A DNA stretch of 64,000 nucleotides. It comes from Telluria antibiotica. GTDB taxonomy: Bacteria; Pseudomonadota; Gammaproteobacteria; Burkholderiales; Burkholderiaceae_D. Position 1 is the first letter of the stretch. The number at the start of each line of letters is the position of its first letter. The DNA is taken from NCBI RefSeq assembly GCF_011682055.1, contig NZ_JAAQOM010000009.1, positions 1-64,000 on the forward strand, in the 5' to 3' direction. The notes beneath the pieces were generated by a model. The model was given only the letters and a program-made list of their open reading frames with translations, was not told the origin of the DNA and made no database searches. Below, piece by piece: positions 32,424 to 44,700 of the stretch. The translations under genes were made by a program, and so were the position numbers.

Positions 32424-33509
32424 ATGGCCGATCAGGATGCCGACCGCTCGGAACAGGCGACCGAGCACAAACTCGACGAAGCGCGCAAGAAGGGCAGCGT
32501 TGCCAAGAGCACCGACATGATTTCCATGGCCGTGCTGGCGGGCCTCGCCGTCTGGCTGTACGGGAACGGCTGGGACACCCTGCGCCATGGCCTGCGCACC
32601 CAGCAGAAGGTGCTGGCGCGCGCCGCCGAGCGAGACTGGAGCACCGATGCCATGGCCGCGTGGCTGGGCGAGCTGCTGCTCGACACGCTCAGCCTGATGG
32701 CGCCGCTCTTCCTCACCTTGCTCGTCGTCGCGGTGCTCGCCAATATCGCGCAGACGGGGCCCATCTTCAGCTTCTTTCCCCTGAAGCCCGACCTCACCCG
32801 CATCAATCCCGTGACGGGCCTGAAGAAACTGTTTTCCCTGCGCGTGCTGTTCGAGGCCGCGAAGAGCCTCATCAAGCTGGCGGTGCTGGGGATGGTGCTG
32901 TACACGCTCGTGAAGGGCCTGATTCCCGGGCTGGTTGGGCTGACGACCGTGGACCCGAAGGGCTATGCGCGCCTGCTGCTGGGCATGGCCGGCGGGCTCG
33001 TCCTCAAGCTCGTGCTTGCCCTGCTGGTCATCGCGCTGCTCGACATGCTGTACACGCGCTGGGACTACGCCAAGCGCATGCGCATGAGCAAGCGCGACGT
33101 GCGCGAGGAATCGAAGAACCGCGAAGGCGATCCGCGCATCCGCGCGCGCATCCGCGAATTGCGCCGCGACATGCTCAAGCGCAGCCGGTCGGTGGGCAAG
33201 GTCGCCAGCGCCGACGTCCTGATCACGAACCCGACCCGGCTTGCCGTGGCCCTGAGCTACGAGCACGGGGTCTCGGGTGCGCCGAAAGTGGTGGCGAAAG
33301 GGGCGGGCGAAGTGGCGCGCACGATGCGCGCGATGGCCGCCAAGCACGCGATTCCCATCGTCCAGAACAAGCCGCTGGCGCGGGCGCTGTTCCGCGAAGT
33401 CGACCACGACGGCTATGTGCCGGAAAAGCTCTACCCCCAGATCGCCAAGATCATGGTCTGGGTTTATTCAATGCGTGAGGCGCGGCGCGCTTCCGGAAGG
33501 ACTGCCTGA
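32424..33509 (+). CDS. flhB: Flagellar export switch protein FlhB with NPTR cleavage site
   Basis: The 361-aa protein starts with the FlhB signature (EQATEHKLDEARKKGSVAKSTDM) and has four membrane segments. A cytoplasmic linker follows (KRMRMSKRDVREESKNREGDPRIRARIRELRRDM), then the C-terminal autocleaved domain. The cleavage motif reads N269-P270-T271-R272 where most FlhB proteins have NPTH. Asn and Pro, which carry the chemistry, are kept. FlhB switches export from rod/hook to late substrates on cleavage, so the His-to-Arg change could alter rate or specificity. The stop overlaps flhA (TGATG). Confidence 0.95.
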   Translation: MADQDADRSEQATEHKLDEARKKGSVAKSTDMISMAVLAGLAVWLYGNGWDTLRHGLRTQQKVLARAAERDWSTDAMAAWLGELLLDTLSLMAPLFLTLLVVAVLANIAQTGPIFSFFPLKPDLTRINPVTGLKKLFSLRVLFEAAKSLIKLAVLGMVLYTLVKGLIPGLVGLTTVDPKGYARLLLGMAGGLVLKLVLALLVIALLDMLYTRWDYAKRMRMSKRDVREESKNREGDPRIRARIRELRRDMLKRSRSVGKVASADVLITNPTRLAVALSYEHGVSGAPKVVAKGAGEVARTMRAMAAKHAIPIVQNKPLARALFREVDHDGYVPEKLYPQIAKIMVWVYSMREARRASGRTA

Positions 33510-35548
33510 TGTCGTCATTTAGTAAAGTATTCGCGAAAAACGCCGACCTCGTGATGGTGCTGCTGGTGATCGGCATCCTCACCGTATTGTTCGTGCCGAT
33601 CCCCTCAGGCCTCCTCGACTTCCTGATCCTGACCAACATCAGCTTCGCCCTCCTGATCCTGCTGCTCACGTTCTACATCGGCCGGCCCGTCGAGTTTTCC
33701 ACCTTCCCGTCGCTGCTGCTGATCGCCACCTTGTTCCGGCTGTCACTCAACGTGGCGGCGACGCGCCTGATCCTCAGCGACGCGAACGCGGGCAGGGTGA
33801 TCGCGTCGATCGGGTCGTACGTCGTCGGAGGCAACTACGTGATCGGCCTGATCGTGTTCCTGATCCTGGTGGTGGTGCAGTACGTCGTGGTCACGAACGG
33901 CGCCCAGCGCGTCTCGGAAGTGGCGGCGCGCTTCACGCTCGACAGCATGCCGGGCCAGCAGATGAGCATCGACGCCGACCTGAACATGGGGTTCATCGAC
34001 CAGGAAGAGGCGAAGAAACGGCGCAAGACGCTGGAAAAGGAGAGCGGGTTCTACGGCGCGATGGATGGCGCCAGCAAGTTCGTGAAGGGCGACGCCATCG
34101 CCGGGATCGTCATCCTGCTCATCAACATCATCGGCGGCCTCGTCATCGGCGTCATGCAGATGGGCATGCGTTGGGACGAGGCGCTCCACACCTTCACTCT
34201 GCTCACCGTGGGCGACGGCATCGTGACCCAGGTCCCGGCGCTGGTGATCGCGGTGGGCACCGGCATCATCGTCACCCGTTCGGCGTCGGACGGCAACCTC
34301 AGCGCCGAGACCTTGCGCCAGCTGACGTCGTTCCCGAAGACGCTGTACCTCGTCACGGCCGCGCTGGCCGTGCTGCTGTTCCTGCCCGGCATTCCGTCGC
34401 TGCCGGTGCTCGTGATCGGCACGATCCTGGGCGGCGCCGCGTTCCTCGTCCAGCGCGGCAGGAAGCGGGCCGTGGCGGGCGAGCCGGAGGATGACGCCGC
34501 CGACCAGCCCGAGCAGGATTCCTACGCCATGCTCAAGGTCGAGCCCGTGGAAGTGATGGTGGGCGCCAACCTGGCCCCGCTCGTCAGCGGCGAACAGACG
34601 ATCTTCATGGAGCGCATCGCCGCCATCCGCAAGCAGTACGCGCTCGACTCGGGCATGGTGCTGCCGCGCGTGCGCTTCCGCGACGCCCCACTGCTGGCGC
34701 CGAACGCCTACGAGCTGCACGTGTTCGGCGTGCTGGCCGGCCGCGGCGAAATCATGACCGAGCGCACCCTCGCGATCCATGCGGGCGGCGAGTCGCGCCC
34801 CGTGAAGGGCATCGAAACGCGCGAGCCGACCTATGGCCTGCCCGCGATCTGGATCGAGGACGGCGAAAAGGAAGTGGCGCGGGCGGCACGCTATACGCTG
34901 GTCGATGCGAGCACGGTCTTCATCACGCACCTGAGCGAAGTGCTCAAGCAGCAGTCGGCCGCGTTGCTGACCCGCACCGAGACGGAGCGCCTGCTGCAGC
35001 GCGTGCGCGACGACCAGCCGGGCCTCGTCGAGGAGCTGGTGCCCACGATCGTGTCGCTGAGCGACGTGCAAAAAATCCTGCAGAACCTGCTCAAGGAAAA
35101 GGTCTCGATCCGCAACCTGGAAGTCATCCTCGAGACGCTGGCCGACGTCGGCCGCACCAGCAAGGACCTGAGCTACCTGACGGAGGTCGTGCGCCAGAAG
35201 CTGGGCGCGGCGATCTGCCAGACGCTGCTGGGCGAGAACACGGCGCTCAGCGTGCTCACGCTCGACCCGGCCATCGAGCAGGTGCTGCTGCAAAGCGTGC
35301 GCAACGCGGAGGCGGGCGCCACGCTCCCGGTGGAACCCAAGTTCGCCGAGCAGCTGCTGTCCAGGCTGGCCGCGCAGGGAGAACGCATGATGAAGGCGAA
35401 TCTGCTGCCGGTGCTTCTGTGTTCGCCGGATCTGCGGCGCCACATCCGCGCGCTGTCGGAGCGGGTCATTCCCCATATGCGCATCCTGTCGATGGCGGAG
35501 ATTCCGAATTCCGTGAATCTGAAGTCCTACTTCACCGTCAGCCTCTAA
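33509..35548 (+). CDS. flhA: Flagellar export protein FlhA
   Basis: The 679-aa protein has eight membrane segments in the first half, with the FHIPEP-family signature region (PSLLLIATLFRLSLNVAATRLIL) and the conserved cytoplasmic loop (DADLNMGFIDQEEAKKRRKTLEKESGFYGAMDGASKFVKGDAIAG). A C-terminal substrate-docking domain follows (VEPVEVMVGANLAPLV, FITHLSEVLKQQSAALLTRTET, LLCSPDLRRHIRALSERVIPHMRILSMAEI). It is full length. It is the last gene of the cluster and is followed after 19 bases by a strong terminator. Confidence 0.96.
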   Translation: MSSFSKVFAKNADLVMVLLVIGILTVLFVPIPSGLLDFLILTNISFALLILLLTFYIGRPVEFSTFPSLLLIATLFRLSLNVAATRLILSDANAGRVIASIGSYVVGGNYVIGLIVFLILVVVQYVVVTNGAQRVSEVAARFTLDSMPGQQMSIDADLNMGFIDQEEAKKRRKTLEKESGFYGAMDGASKFVKGDAIAGIVILLINIIGGLVIGVMQMGMRWDEALHTFTLLTVGDGIVTQVPALVIAVGTGIIVTRSASDGNLSAETLRQLTSFPKTLYLVTAALAVLLFLPGIPSLPVLVIGTILGGAAFLVQRGRKRAVAGEPEDDAADQPEQDSYAMLKVEPVEVMVGANLAPLVSGEQTIFMERIAAIRKQYALDSGMVLPRVRFRDAPLLAPNAYELHVFGVLAGRGEIMTERTLAIHAGGESRPVKGIETREPTYGLPAIWIEDGEKEVARAARYTLVDASTVFITHLSEVLKQQSAALLTRTETERLLQRVRDDQPGLVEELVPTIVSLSDVQKILQNLLKEKVSIRNLEVILETLADVGRTSKDLSYLTEVVRQKLGAAICQTLLGENTALSVLTLDPAIEQVLLQSVRNAEAGATLPVEPKFAEQLLSRLAAQGERMMKANLLPVLLCSPDLRRHIRALSERVIPHMRILSMAEIPNSVNLKSYFTVSL

Positions 35549-35567
35549 GCATCCGCCCCTTCCCATC

Positions 35568-35601
35568 GCGCTCTCCGGCCTGGCCCGAGAGCGCTTTTTT
35601 T
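35568..35601 (+). terminator. Intrinsic terminator of the flagellar cluster
   Basis: GCGCTCTC (35568-35575) pairs perfectly with GAGAGCGC (35587-35594) around an 11-base loop, followed directly by seven T residues. It lies 19 bases after the flhA stop and separates the flagellar transcript from the giant gene downstream. Confidence 0.93.
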
Positions 35602-35688
35602 CGTCGGCTGTGTTCGCGCTAATTCGGTGACGCGGCCGGCCGCCGCTGCCTGCCGCGCCGTATTTGCAAAATATTTTCCCCGCCGCGC

Positions 35689-35715
35689 TAAACAATCCGA
35701 TTTTCCCGTGGATAA
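35689..35715 (+). promoter_or_regulatory. Candidate sigma-28 (FliA) promoter of the giant YD-repeat gene
   Basis: TAAA at 35689-35692 is followed after exactly 15 bases by GTGGATAA at 35708-35715. The sigma-28 consensus is TAAA-N15-GCCGATAA, so the -35 element matches fully and the -10 element matches 6 of 8 with correct spacing. Transcription would start near 35722, about 70 bases before the ATG at 35791. The region has few chance matches because it is a short intergenic stretch. A sigma-28 gene is encoded 5.4 kb upstream. Confidence 0.65.
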
Positions 35716-35790
35716 ATTGTTTGTATGGGGGAATTTACCCCTGGAAATTACTTCCTCGCGCACATCAACAATAGTCACGGGACACACACT

Positions 35791-38700
35791 ATGGTAGCGA
35801 TCGTCAGCGGCAAGAGCCTTGGTCTTCTCAGCAGTTCCCTCGATGTCCTCGGCACGCAGAACGGCCAGATCGGCAATCCCGCATCGGGGCGTAACGGCGA
35901 CCTCGTCTACATCAACGCTGCCAACGGTAACCTGATGATGCAGCACCGCGACGATTTCCTCGCGTCGCGCGGCATCAATACCGCACTGTTCCGAACCTAT
36001 AACAGCCAGGGCGTCTATACGGACCGTTTCGGCGCGGCCGGCGACGGCAACGACGACAACTTCCGCATGGGCATCCAGAAGACGGTGAAGCACACCGGCA
36101 ATCTGAACACCGGCGGCGCTTCCATCACGCGGACCGAAGGCGACGGCAGCACCAGCGTCTACTTCTATGACGTCAACCGGGGCCTGTACGTCGGCAACGA
36201 CGGCGCCGGCGCCTACGACACGATCGTCTACAACCCGGGCGGCACCCCCACATGGACGTGGGTCGACGGCGTCACCCAGGCGCGCGAGGTGTACAACAAC
36301 TCCGGCGTGATGCTGTCGGCCACCGATGCGGACGGCAACACCACCACCTACAACTACATCAACGGCAAGGTGCTTGCAAGCGTGGTGATGGCGTCCGGCG
36401 ACGTCATGTACTTCGATTATTCGAACGACCACGACCTGCTCGCCGTGCGCACCGTCAGCCAGGGCGTGACGAATACGCGTATGCACTACACGTACGACAA
36501 TTCGCACCGCCTGACCAGCATGACGGTCGACCTGAGCCCGGAAGACAACAGCATCGCCGACGGCAACTGCTACACGACGACCTATACCTACGACGGCAAC
36601 AGCGACCGCGTGACCAAGATGGTCCAGGCCGACGGCACGTCGCTCACGTTCACCTACGTCAAGGTCGACATCAACTACCGCGTGGCCAGCGTCACCGACG
36701 GCCAGGGCCGCGTGACGCGCCTGAACTACGACCTGGCCGCGCGCCGTACCGACATGACCGATCCGCTCGGCTACGTCACGAGCTTCTTCTATGACGGCGC
36801 GGACCGGCTGACGCAGGTGCTGAGCCCGGCGGTGAGCGGCGTGCGCATCGCCACGTCGTATGCGTACGACGCCAACGGCAACGTGCTGAGCATTACCGAT
36901 GGCAATGGCAATGCGGTCACCATGCAGTACGACGCGAACGGCAACCAGGTGCTCCAGCAGGACGCGATGGGCCACGTCGTCGCGCGCACGTTCAATGCGG
37001 CCAACCACGTGCTGACGGAGTCGGTGCGCATGGGCGACGGCGTCGCGCCGCTCGTGACGCGCTACGTCTACGACAGCCGCAACCACCTGCGTTTCAAGGT
37101 CAGCCCGGAGGGCAGGGTGACCGAACAGCGCTATGACGGCTTCGGCGAGAAGACCAGCGAGATTTCGTACGTGGGTGCCGAGTATCCGGTCGACGGTCTC
37201 GCCGAAGGCACCGCGCTGACGGAAGCGACGATGGCCGCGTGGGCCGCCGGCCAGGACCGCAGCCGGACCGAGCGCGCCGACTACACCTACGACTTCCGCA
37301 GCCAGCTTGCCACGAGCACCACGTACACCCGTGTCGATGCGAACGGCAACGGCATCGCCGACGGCACCGAGTCGGTGACCCGCTTCTTCTACGACCGCAC
37401 GGGTCGCCTCGTCAAGAGTCTCGACCCGCGCGTGCCGCCCGGTCCGGGCGCGCTCGTCAGCTCGTACACGTACGACGGCCTGGATCGGCTGCTGGCGTTC
37501 ACGAACGCCAACGGCGACCAGGTGCTGAACCAGTACGACGATGCCGGCAACCGGACGATCAGCATCCAGGCCAACGGACTCGTCTCGACCTCCACGTACG
37601 ACCGCAGCGGCGACCTGGCGGCCGTCATCGAGAGCGACCCCAGCAAGACGGTGCTCGGCACGTCGCGCGTGTTCCACGACGCCGACGGCCGCCTCATCTG
37701 CACGCAGGACCCGACCGGCGTGCGAACCCGCTACGTGTACGACGCGGCCGGACGCCGCGTCGGCATCGTCGACGGCATGGGGGCGCTCACCGAGAGCATC
37801 TTCGACGGCGCCGGCAACGTCGTGCGCGTCGTGCGTTACGCCACCCTCGTGGACCGCGCCCTGCTCGGCAACAATGCCAGCGACCCGCAGCCGCTCGACA
37901 TCGACCGCCTGCGTCCGGCCGCCAGCAGCGCCGACCGCAAGGTCGACTACGTGCTCGACAAGGACAACCGGCTGATCTTCACGATCGACGAAACGGGCTC
38001 CGTCACCCAGCAGTTCTTCGATGCGGCCGACCGCCTCACCGACGTGGTGAGCTACGCCACCCCGGTCGACCGTTCCACCTTGCCGGCCAAGCTGACCCCG
38101 GCCGCCATCAGCGTGACGTCGAGCGCGGCCGACCGCCACGTGCGCCACTTCTACGACGCGGACAAGCTGCGCATCGGCACGCTCGACGCGGAAGGCTACC
38201 TGACCGAGAACAAGTACGACGCCGCGCGCCACCTGACGGAGACGGTGCGCTATGCCACCGCCACGCCGGCCGCGCTGCGCGCGTCGGGCAGCATGGCCGA
38301 CCTGAAACCGGCCACGTCGGGCGACGACATCCACGTCTACCAGTTCTTCGACGCCGAGGGCCGCCAGACGGGCTCGGTGGACGGCGAAGGCTTTCTGACG
38401 ACCGCCTCCTACGACCTGGCAGGCAATAAGATCGGCGAGCGGCGCTACGCCAACCGGGCCGGCGCCGTCACCGCGGGCACCACCTTGGCGTCGATCCGTC
38501 CGGCGGTGTCGGGCGCCGACCAGTCGCGCAGCTTCACCTACGACGGCATCAACCAGCAGCTGTCGACCACCGACGTCTATGGCACCGTCACGGCGGTCGT
38601 CTACAACAACGTCAGCAAGGAGACCTCGTCGACGGCGGCCGCCGGCACGTCGGAGCAGCGCCAGAACCTGTTCAAGGTCGACTACCAGGGCCGCCGCATC

Positions 38701-41700
38701 GCGTCGCTGTCCGGCCGGGGTGCCGCCCTCCTGACGGGCAACGCCACGCAGGATGCCGCCATCTGGGCCCAGTACGCGACCCGCTACGAGTACGATGCGG
38801 CCGGCCGCATGACGCGCAGCATCGACGCGCTGGGCGCCGCCACGCTGTACTTCTACGACAACCAGGGCCGCGCCACCCACACGGTCGACGCGCTGGGCGA
38901 AGTGCGCGGCGTCAGCTACAACGCCTTCGGCGAAGAGGTCGAATCGATCGTCTACGCCACCCGTATCGACACGACGGGCCTGACGGGCGGCATGAACGGC
39001 GCGCTGCTCGCGAAGCTGGCCGCCGCGGCCAGCGCCAACGACACGCACGTGGTGCGCGAATACAATCTGCGCGGCCAGCTCGCGCGCTTGATCGACGGCC
39101 TGGGCAAGGCCACCACCTACAGTTATGACGCGTTCGGCGACCTGCGCACCGAGCGCCGCCCGATCAGCGCCGCTGTCGGCGAAGTGGTGCAGTACACCTA
39201 CGACCACCGCGGCAAGCGCACGGCCGTCGTCGAAGACGTGGGCGCGGTCAACCGCCGCACGGGCACCGAATACGACGCGTTCGGACGTGCCATCACCACC
39301 ATCGACGCGCGCGGCAACATCACGCGCACGCGCTACGACCACGACGGGCGCACCGTGTCGACGGTCGACCCGCTGGACTACACGCGCACCACCAGCTACG
39401 ACGCCTTCGACCGCGTGCTGACGCAAACGGATGCGCGCGGCAACACGACCCGTTACGCCTACGACGACCAGGCCCGCAGCATCGTCGTGACGACGCCGGA
39501 AGGCATCGTCACCAGCACCGTCAACAACCGCCACGGGCAGAAGTTCACCGTCCAGGACGGCAACGGCAACAGCACCCATTACGCGTACGACCAGAGCGGC
39601 AACCTGGTCGGCATCACCGATGCCAACGGCGTCATCAGCACCCAGGCGTTCGACCGCGCCGAGCGCCTCATCGCCAGCACCGACGCGAACGGCGTCACCA
39701 CCAGCACCACCTACGATGCCGTCAATCGCCGCCTGAGCCGGACGGTGGATACCGCGAAGCTGAAGCTGACCACCAGCTACACTTACGACGCCAAAGGCCA
39801 GCAGGTCAGCGAGACCGACGCGAACGGCACCGTCACCACGACCACGTACGACCTGCGCGGGCAAGTCACGCGCACGCTTGTCGACCCGAACGGCCTGCGC
39901 CTCTCAACCGCCTACACCTACGACGATGCCGGCCGTACGCTCACCGTCACCCAGGGCGCCAACGGCGTCGACGGCCAGACGACCGCCTACCGCTACGACG
40001 GCGTGGGCCGGCGCATCGAGGAAGTCGTGGACCCGGCCGGCCTCGCGCTGCGGACCAGCTACCAGTACGACGAAAACGGCAACGCGGTCGCCGTCACCGA
40101 TCCGGACGGCCACGTGCGCCGCTACCGCTACGATGCCGACAACCGCATGGTCGAGATGACCGACGCGCTGGGCAACGTCACGCGCTACACCTACGACGGC
40201 AACGGCAACCGCACGAGCGTGACGGACGCCAACGGCCACGTCACCCAGTTCGTCTACGACCGCGACAACCGCCTCGTCCAGCAGATCGACGCGCTGGGCG
40301 GCGTGACGGGCTACGCGTACGACAGCAACAACAACCGCATCGGCCTGTCCGACGCGCTCGGCAACACGACGACGTACCGCTACGACGCGCTGAACCGCGT
40401 CATCGGTCAGACGGATCCCCTGGGCGCCGTCACCAGCTATTCGTACGACAACAACGGCAACCGCATCGGCAAGGTCGACGCCAACGGCCACGCCGTCGCG
40501 TATGCTTACGACGGCGCCAACCGCATCGTGTCGACCACCGACGGTCTCGGCGCGACCACCCGGTACACGTACGACGGCATGGGCCGCCGCCTCGCGCAGG
40601 TCGATCCGAACGGCCACGTGCTGGCCGCCGAATACGACGCCGCCGGGCGCCAGATCGCGCAGGTCGACGCGCGCGGCAACCGCTCGACGATGACCTACGA
40701 CTACGCCGGCCAGCGCACGAGCCTGACCGACGCACTTGGTCACATCACGCAGTACCGCTACGACGCCGGCAAGCGCCTCGTCGCCCAGGTCGCCCCCTCG
40801 GGCGCCGTCACCACGTACGAATACGACCCGGCGGGCAACCGCACCGCCATGGTGGATGCCAACGGCCACCGCACGACCTACGCCTACGACGCGGAAAACC
40901 GCCTCCTCAGCCAGGTCGACCCGCTCGGCAACACCACGAGCTACAGCTACGACGCCGTCGGCAACCGCATCGCGCAGGTCGACGGCAACGGCCACCGCAC
41001 CACGTACACCTACGATGCGCTGAACCGCCTCGTGGCGCAGACCGACCCGCTGGGCGGCACCACGAGCTATGTCTACGACGCCGTCGGCAACCGCCTGCAG
41101 GAGACGGACGCTAACGGCCACGCGACGCGCATGAGCTACGACGCCCGCCAGCGCCTGCTCACGAAGACGGACGCGCTGGGCGGCGTGACGACGTACACCT
41201 ACGACCTGGTCGGCAACCGCATCGCGCTGCGCGACGCCAACGGCCACGTGACGACCTATGCGTACGACGCCGACGACCAGCTCGTGCGCGAGACGGATGC
41301 GCTGGGCAACAGCGACGTCGTCACGTACGACGCCGCCGGCAACCGCGCGACCCTCACCGACAAGCTCGGCAACGTCTCCACGTACCGCTACGATGCGGAC
41401 AACCACCTGGCCAGCGTCACCGATGCGCTGGGTAACGTCACGGCCTACGCCTACGACGCCGTCGGCAACCAGGTGAGCGTGACCGACGCCAACGGCCACG
41501 TTAGCACTAAGACTTACGACGCCAACAACCGCGTCGTCGCCACGACCGACGCGACGGGCGCAGTCACGCGCTACGGCTACGATGCCGTGGGCAACCGCGT
41601 GACGCGCACCGACCCGAACGGCAATACGACGCAGCTCGGCTATGACGCGGCCAACCGTCTCGTGCGCCAGACGGATGCGCTCGGCAACACGACGGTGACG

Positions 41701-44700
41701 GAATACGACGCCGTCGGCAACCGAACGGCCCAGGTCGACGCGAACGGCAACCGCACGACGCTGACCTATGACGCCGACGACCGCCTGGTCGCCAGCGTCG
41801 ACGCCCTCGGCGGCGTCACGGCCTACCAGTACGACGCGGTCGGCAACCAGGTCGGCATCACGGATGCCAACGGCGGCGAGACGCGGATCGGCTTCGACGC
41901 GCTGAACCGCGCCGTGTCGAAGGTCGACGCGATGGGCTTCACGAGCACTCAGTCGTACGACGCGGTCGGCAACCGGATCGGCAGCGTGGACGCCAACGGC
42001 AACGCCACCAGCTACGTGTACGACGCCGTCAACCGCCTGACGAGCCAGACCGATCCGCTCGGCTTCGTCACCTCGTACGAATACGACGCGGTGGGCAACC
42101 GCCTGGCCGTGACGGATGCGAACGGCCACACGAAGCGCTCGTCCTACGATGCGGCGCGCCGCCTCGTGACGGAAACCGATGCCCTCGGCGCCGTCACGTC
42201 GTACGCCTACGACGGCGTCGGCAACCGCGTGACCGCCACGAATGCCAATGGCGCCGTGACGCGCTTCGCCTACGATGCCGCGAACCGCCTCGTCGCCACG
42301 ACGGATGCACTGGGCGCCGTCGTCGCGCACAGCTATGACGCGGCCGGCAACCTCATCGCCGACGTCGACGGCAACGGCCACCGCACGACGTACGCGTTCG
42401 ACGGCGCCAACCGCCTCGTTTCCCGTACCGACGCGCTGGGCCAGGTGACGTCGTATGCGTACGACCACGTGGGCAACCGCGTCGGCACGACGGACCCGAA
42501 CGGCAACCTGACCCGCACCGTGTTCGACGCCCTGAACCGCGTGACGACCAGCATCGACGCGCTGGGCAACGTGACGAGCTTCGAGTACGACGCCGTCGGC
42601 AACCGCCTGACGACGACCGACGCCAACGGCCACACGACGCACTCGACGTACGACGCCGACAACCGCCTGGTCACGCTGGCCGATGGGCTCGGCCAGGTCG
42701 AGCATTTCGCCTACGACGCACTCGGCAACCGCACCGCGCTGACGGACCGCAACGGGAACACGACGCTGTTCGCCTACGACGCCGCCAGCCGCCTGCTGGC
42801 GCAGACGGATGCGCTGGGCCAGACGACGGCGTACGCCTACGACGGCGTGGGCAACCGCGTCCGCGTGACGGACGCCGACGGCCACGCCACGCAATCGAAC
42901 TTCGATGCCGCCGACCGCCTCGTCGAGCAGATCGATGCGCTCGGCGCGCGTACCGCCTACGCCTACGATGCCGTCGGCAACCAGGTGCTGCGTACCGATG
43001 CGAACGGCCATGCCACCGCGTTTGCCTACGACGCCGTCAACCGCCTCGCGTCGGAGACCGATGCGCTGGGCAACCGGACGTCGTACGCTTACGACGCGGC
43101 GGGCAACCGCACCACCAGGACCGACGCCAACGGCCAGATCTGGACGTCGCGCTTCGACGCCGTCAACCGCCTGCTGAGCCAGACGGACCCGCTGGGCAAC
43201 GTCACCGCCTACAGCTACGACGCCGCCGGCAACCGCACCGGCATGGTCGACGCGACGGGCAACGCGACCGTGTACGCATTCGACGCCGCCAACCGCATGG
43301 TCAGCGCGCGCGACCCGCTGGGCGGCCTGACGCAGTACGGCTACGACGGCACAGGCAAGCAGACAAGCGTCACCGATGCGAACGGCCACACGACGCGCTC
43401 CGTGTTCGATGCGGCCGACCGCCTCGTCGCCAAGGTCGACGCGCTCGGCCATGCGGAAACCTATACGCTGGATGCCGTCGGCAACGTGGTCGCCACGCTC
43501 GACCGCAACGGCAACGTGTCGCGGGCGTCGTACGATGCGGTCAACCGTGTCGTCGCGCGTGTCGACGCGCTGGGCCATACCACGTCCTACGCCTACGACG
43601 CGGTGGGCAACCGCACGGGCCTGACCGATGCCAACGGCGGCGTGACCAGCTTCACGTTCGACGCCGTCAACCGCCTGGTCGGCCAGCGTGACGCGCTGGG
43701 CGGCGTGACCACGAGCGCGTACGACGCCGTGGGCAACCGCATCGAGGCCGTCGACGCCAACGGCAACGCCACGCACTATGCCTACGACGCGCTGAACCGT
43801 GTCGTCGCCACGACCGACGCGCTGGGCCACACGACCACCGTCACGTACGATGCGCTGGGCCGGCAGGACAGCACGACGGACGCCAACGGCCACACGAGCC
43901 GGTCCGCCTACGACGCGGCGGGCCGCCTCGTGAGCCAGACCGACGCGCTGGGCGCCACCACCGCGTACGAGTACGACGCCGCCGGACGCCGCGTGGCGTC
44001 GACCGACGCCAACGGGCACCGCAGCACGATGCGCTACGACGCCGACGGCCGCCTGGTCGCCAGCGCGGATGCGCTCGGCCACGAAACGCGCTACGCGTAT
44101 GACCTGAAGGGCAACCAGATCGCCGTGACCGACGCGGCCGGCCGCACCACGGCCAGCCAGTACGATGCGGCCGATCGCCTGGCCGCCACCGTCGACGCGC
44201 TCGGCAACCGCACGGCCTACGATTACGACGCCAACGGCAACCAGGTCGCCGTGACGGACGCCAACGGCGGCGTCACGCGCATGGCGTACGATGCCGCGAA
44301 CCGCCTCGTCGGCGTCACCGACGCGCTGGGCGGCGTCACCGCGTTCACCCTGGATGCGCTGGGCAACAAGGTCGCGCTGACGGACGCCAACGGTGCCGTC
44401 ACGCGCATGACCTACGATGCCCTGAACCGCCTGGTCGGCAGCACCGACGCGCTCGGCGCGGTCACCACGTTCACGTTCGACGCCGTGGGCAACCAGCTGG
44501 CGCAGACCGACGCCTACGGCCGCACCACGACGTACCGCTTCGATGCCGCGAACCGCCTGCTCGGTTCCACCGACGCGCTGGGCGGCACGGAATCGTACGG
44601 CTACGACGCCGTCGGCAACCGCACGTCTGCCACCGACCGCAACGGCCACACGAGCACGTTCGCCTACGACGCGGCCAACCGCCAGGTGGCCAGCACCGAT

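Noticed and set aside
35725..35790. Upstream ATG at 35725 as the start of the giant protein
   Set aside because: No ribosome site precedes it and it would lie almost at the predicted transcription start. The ATG at 35791 has GGGA at good spacing and gives a family-like N-terminus. It is not excluded outright.
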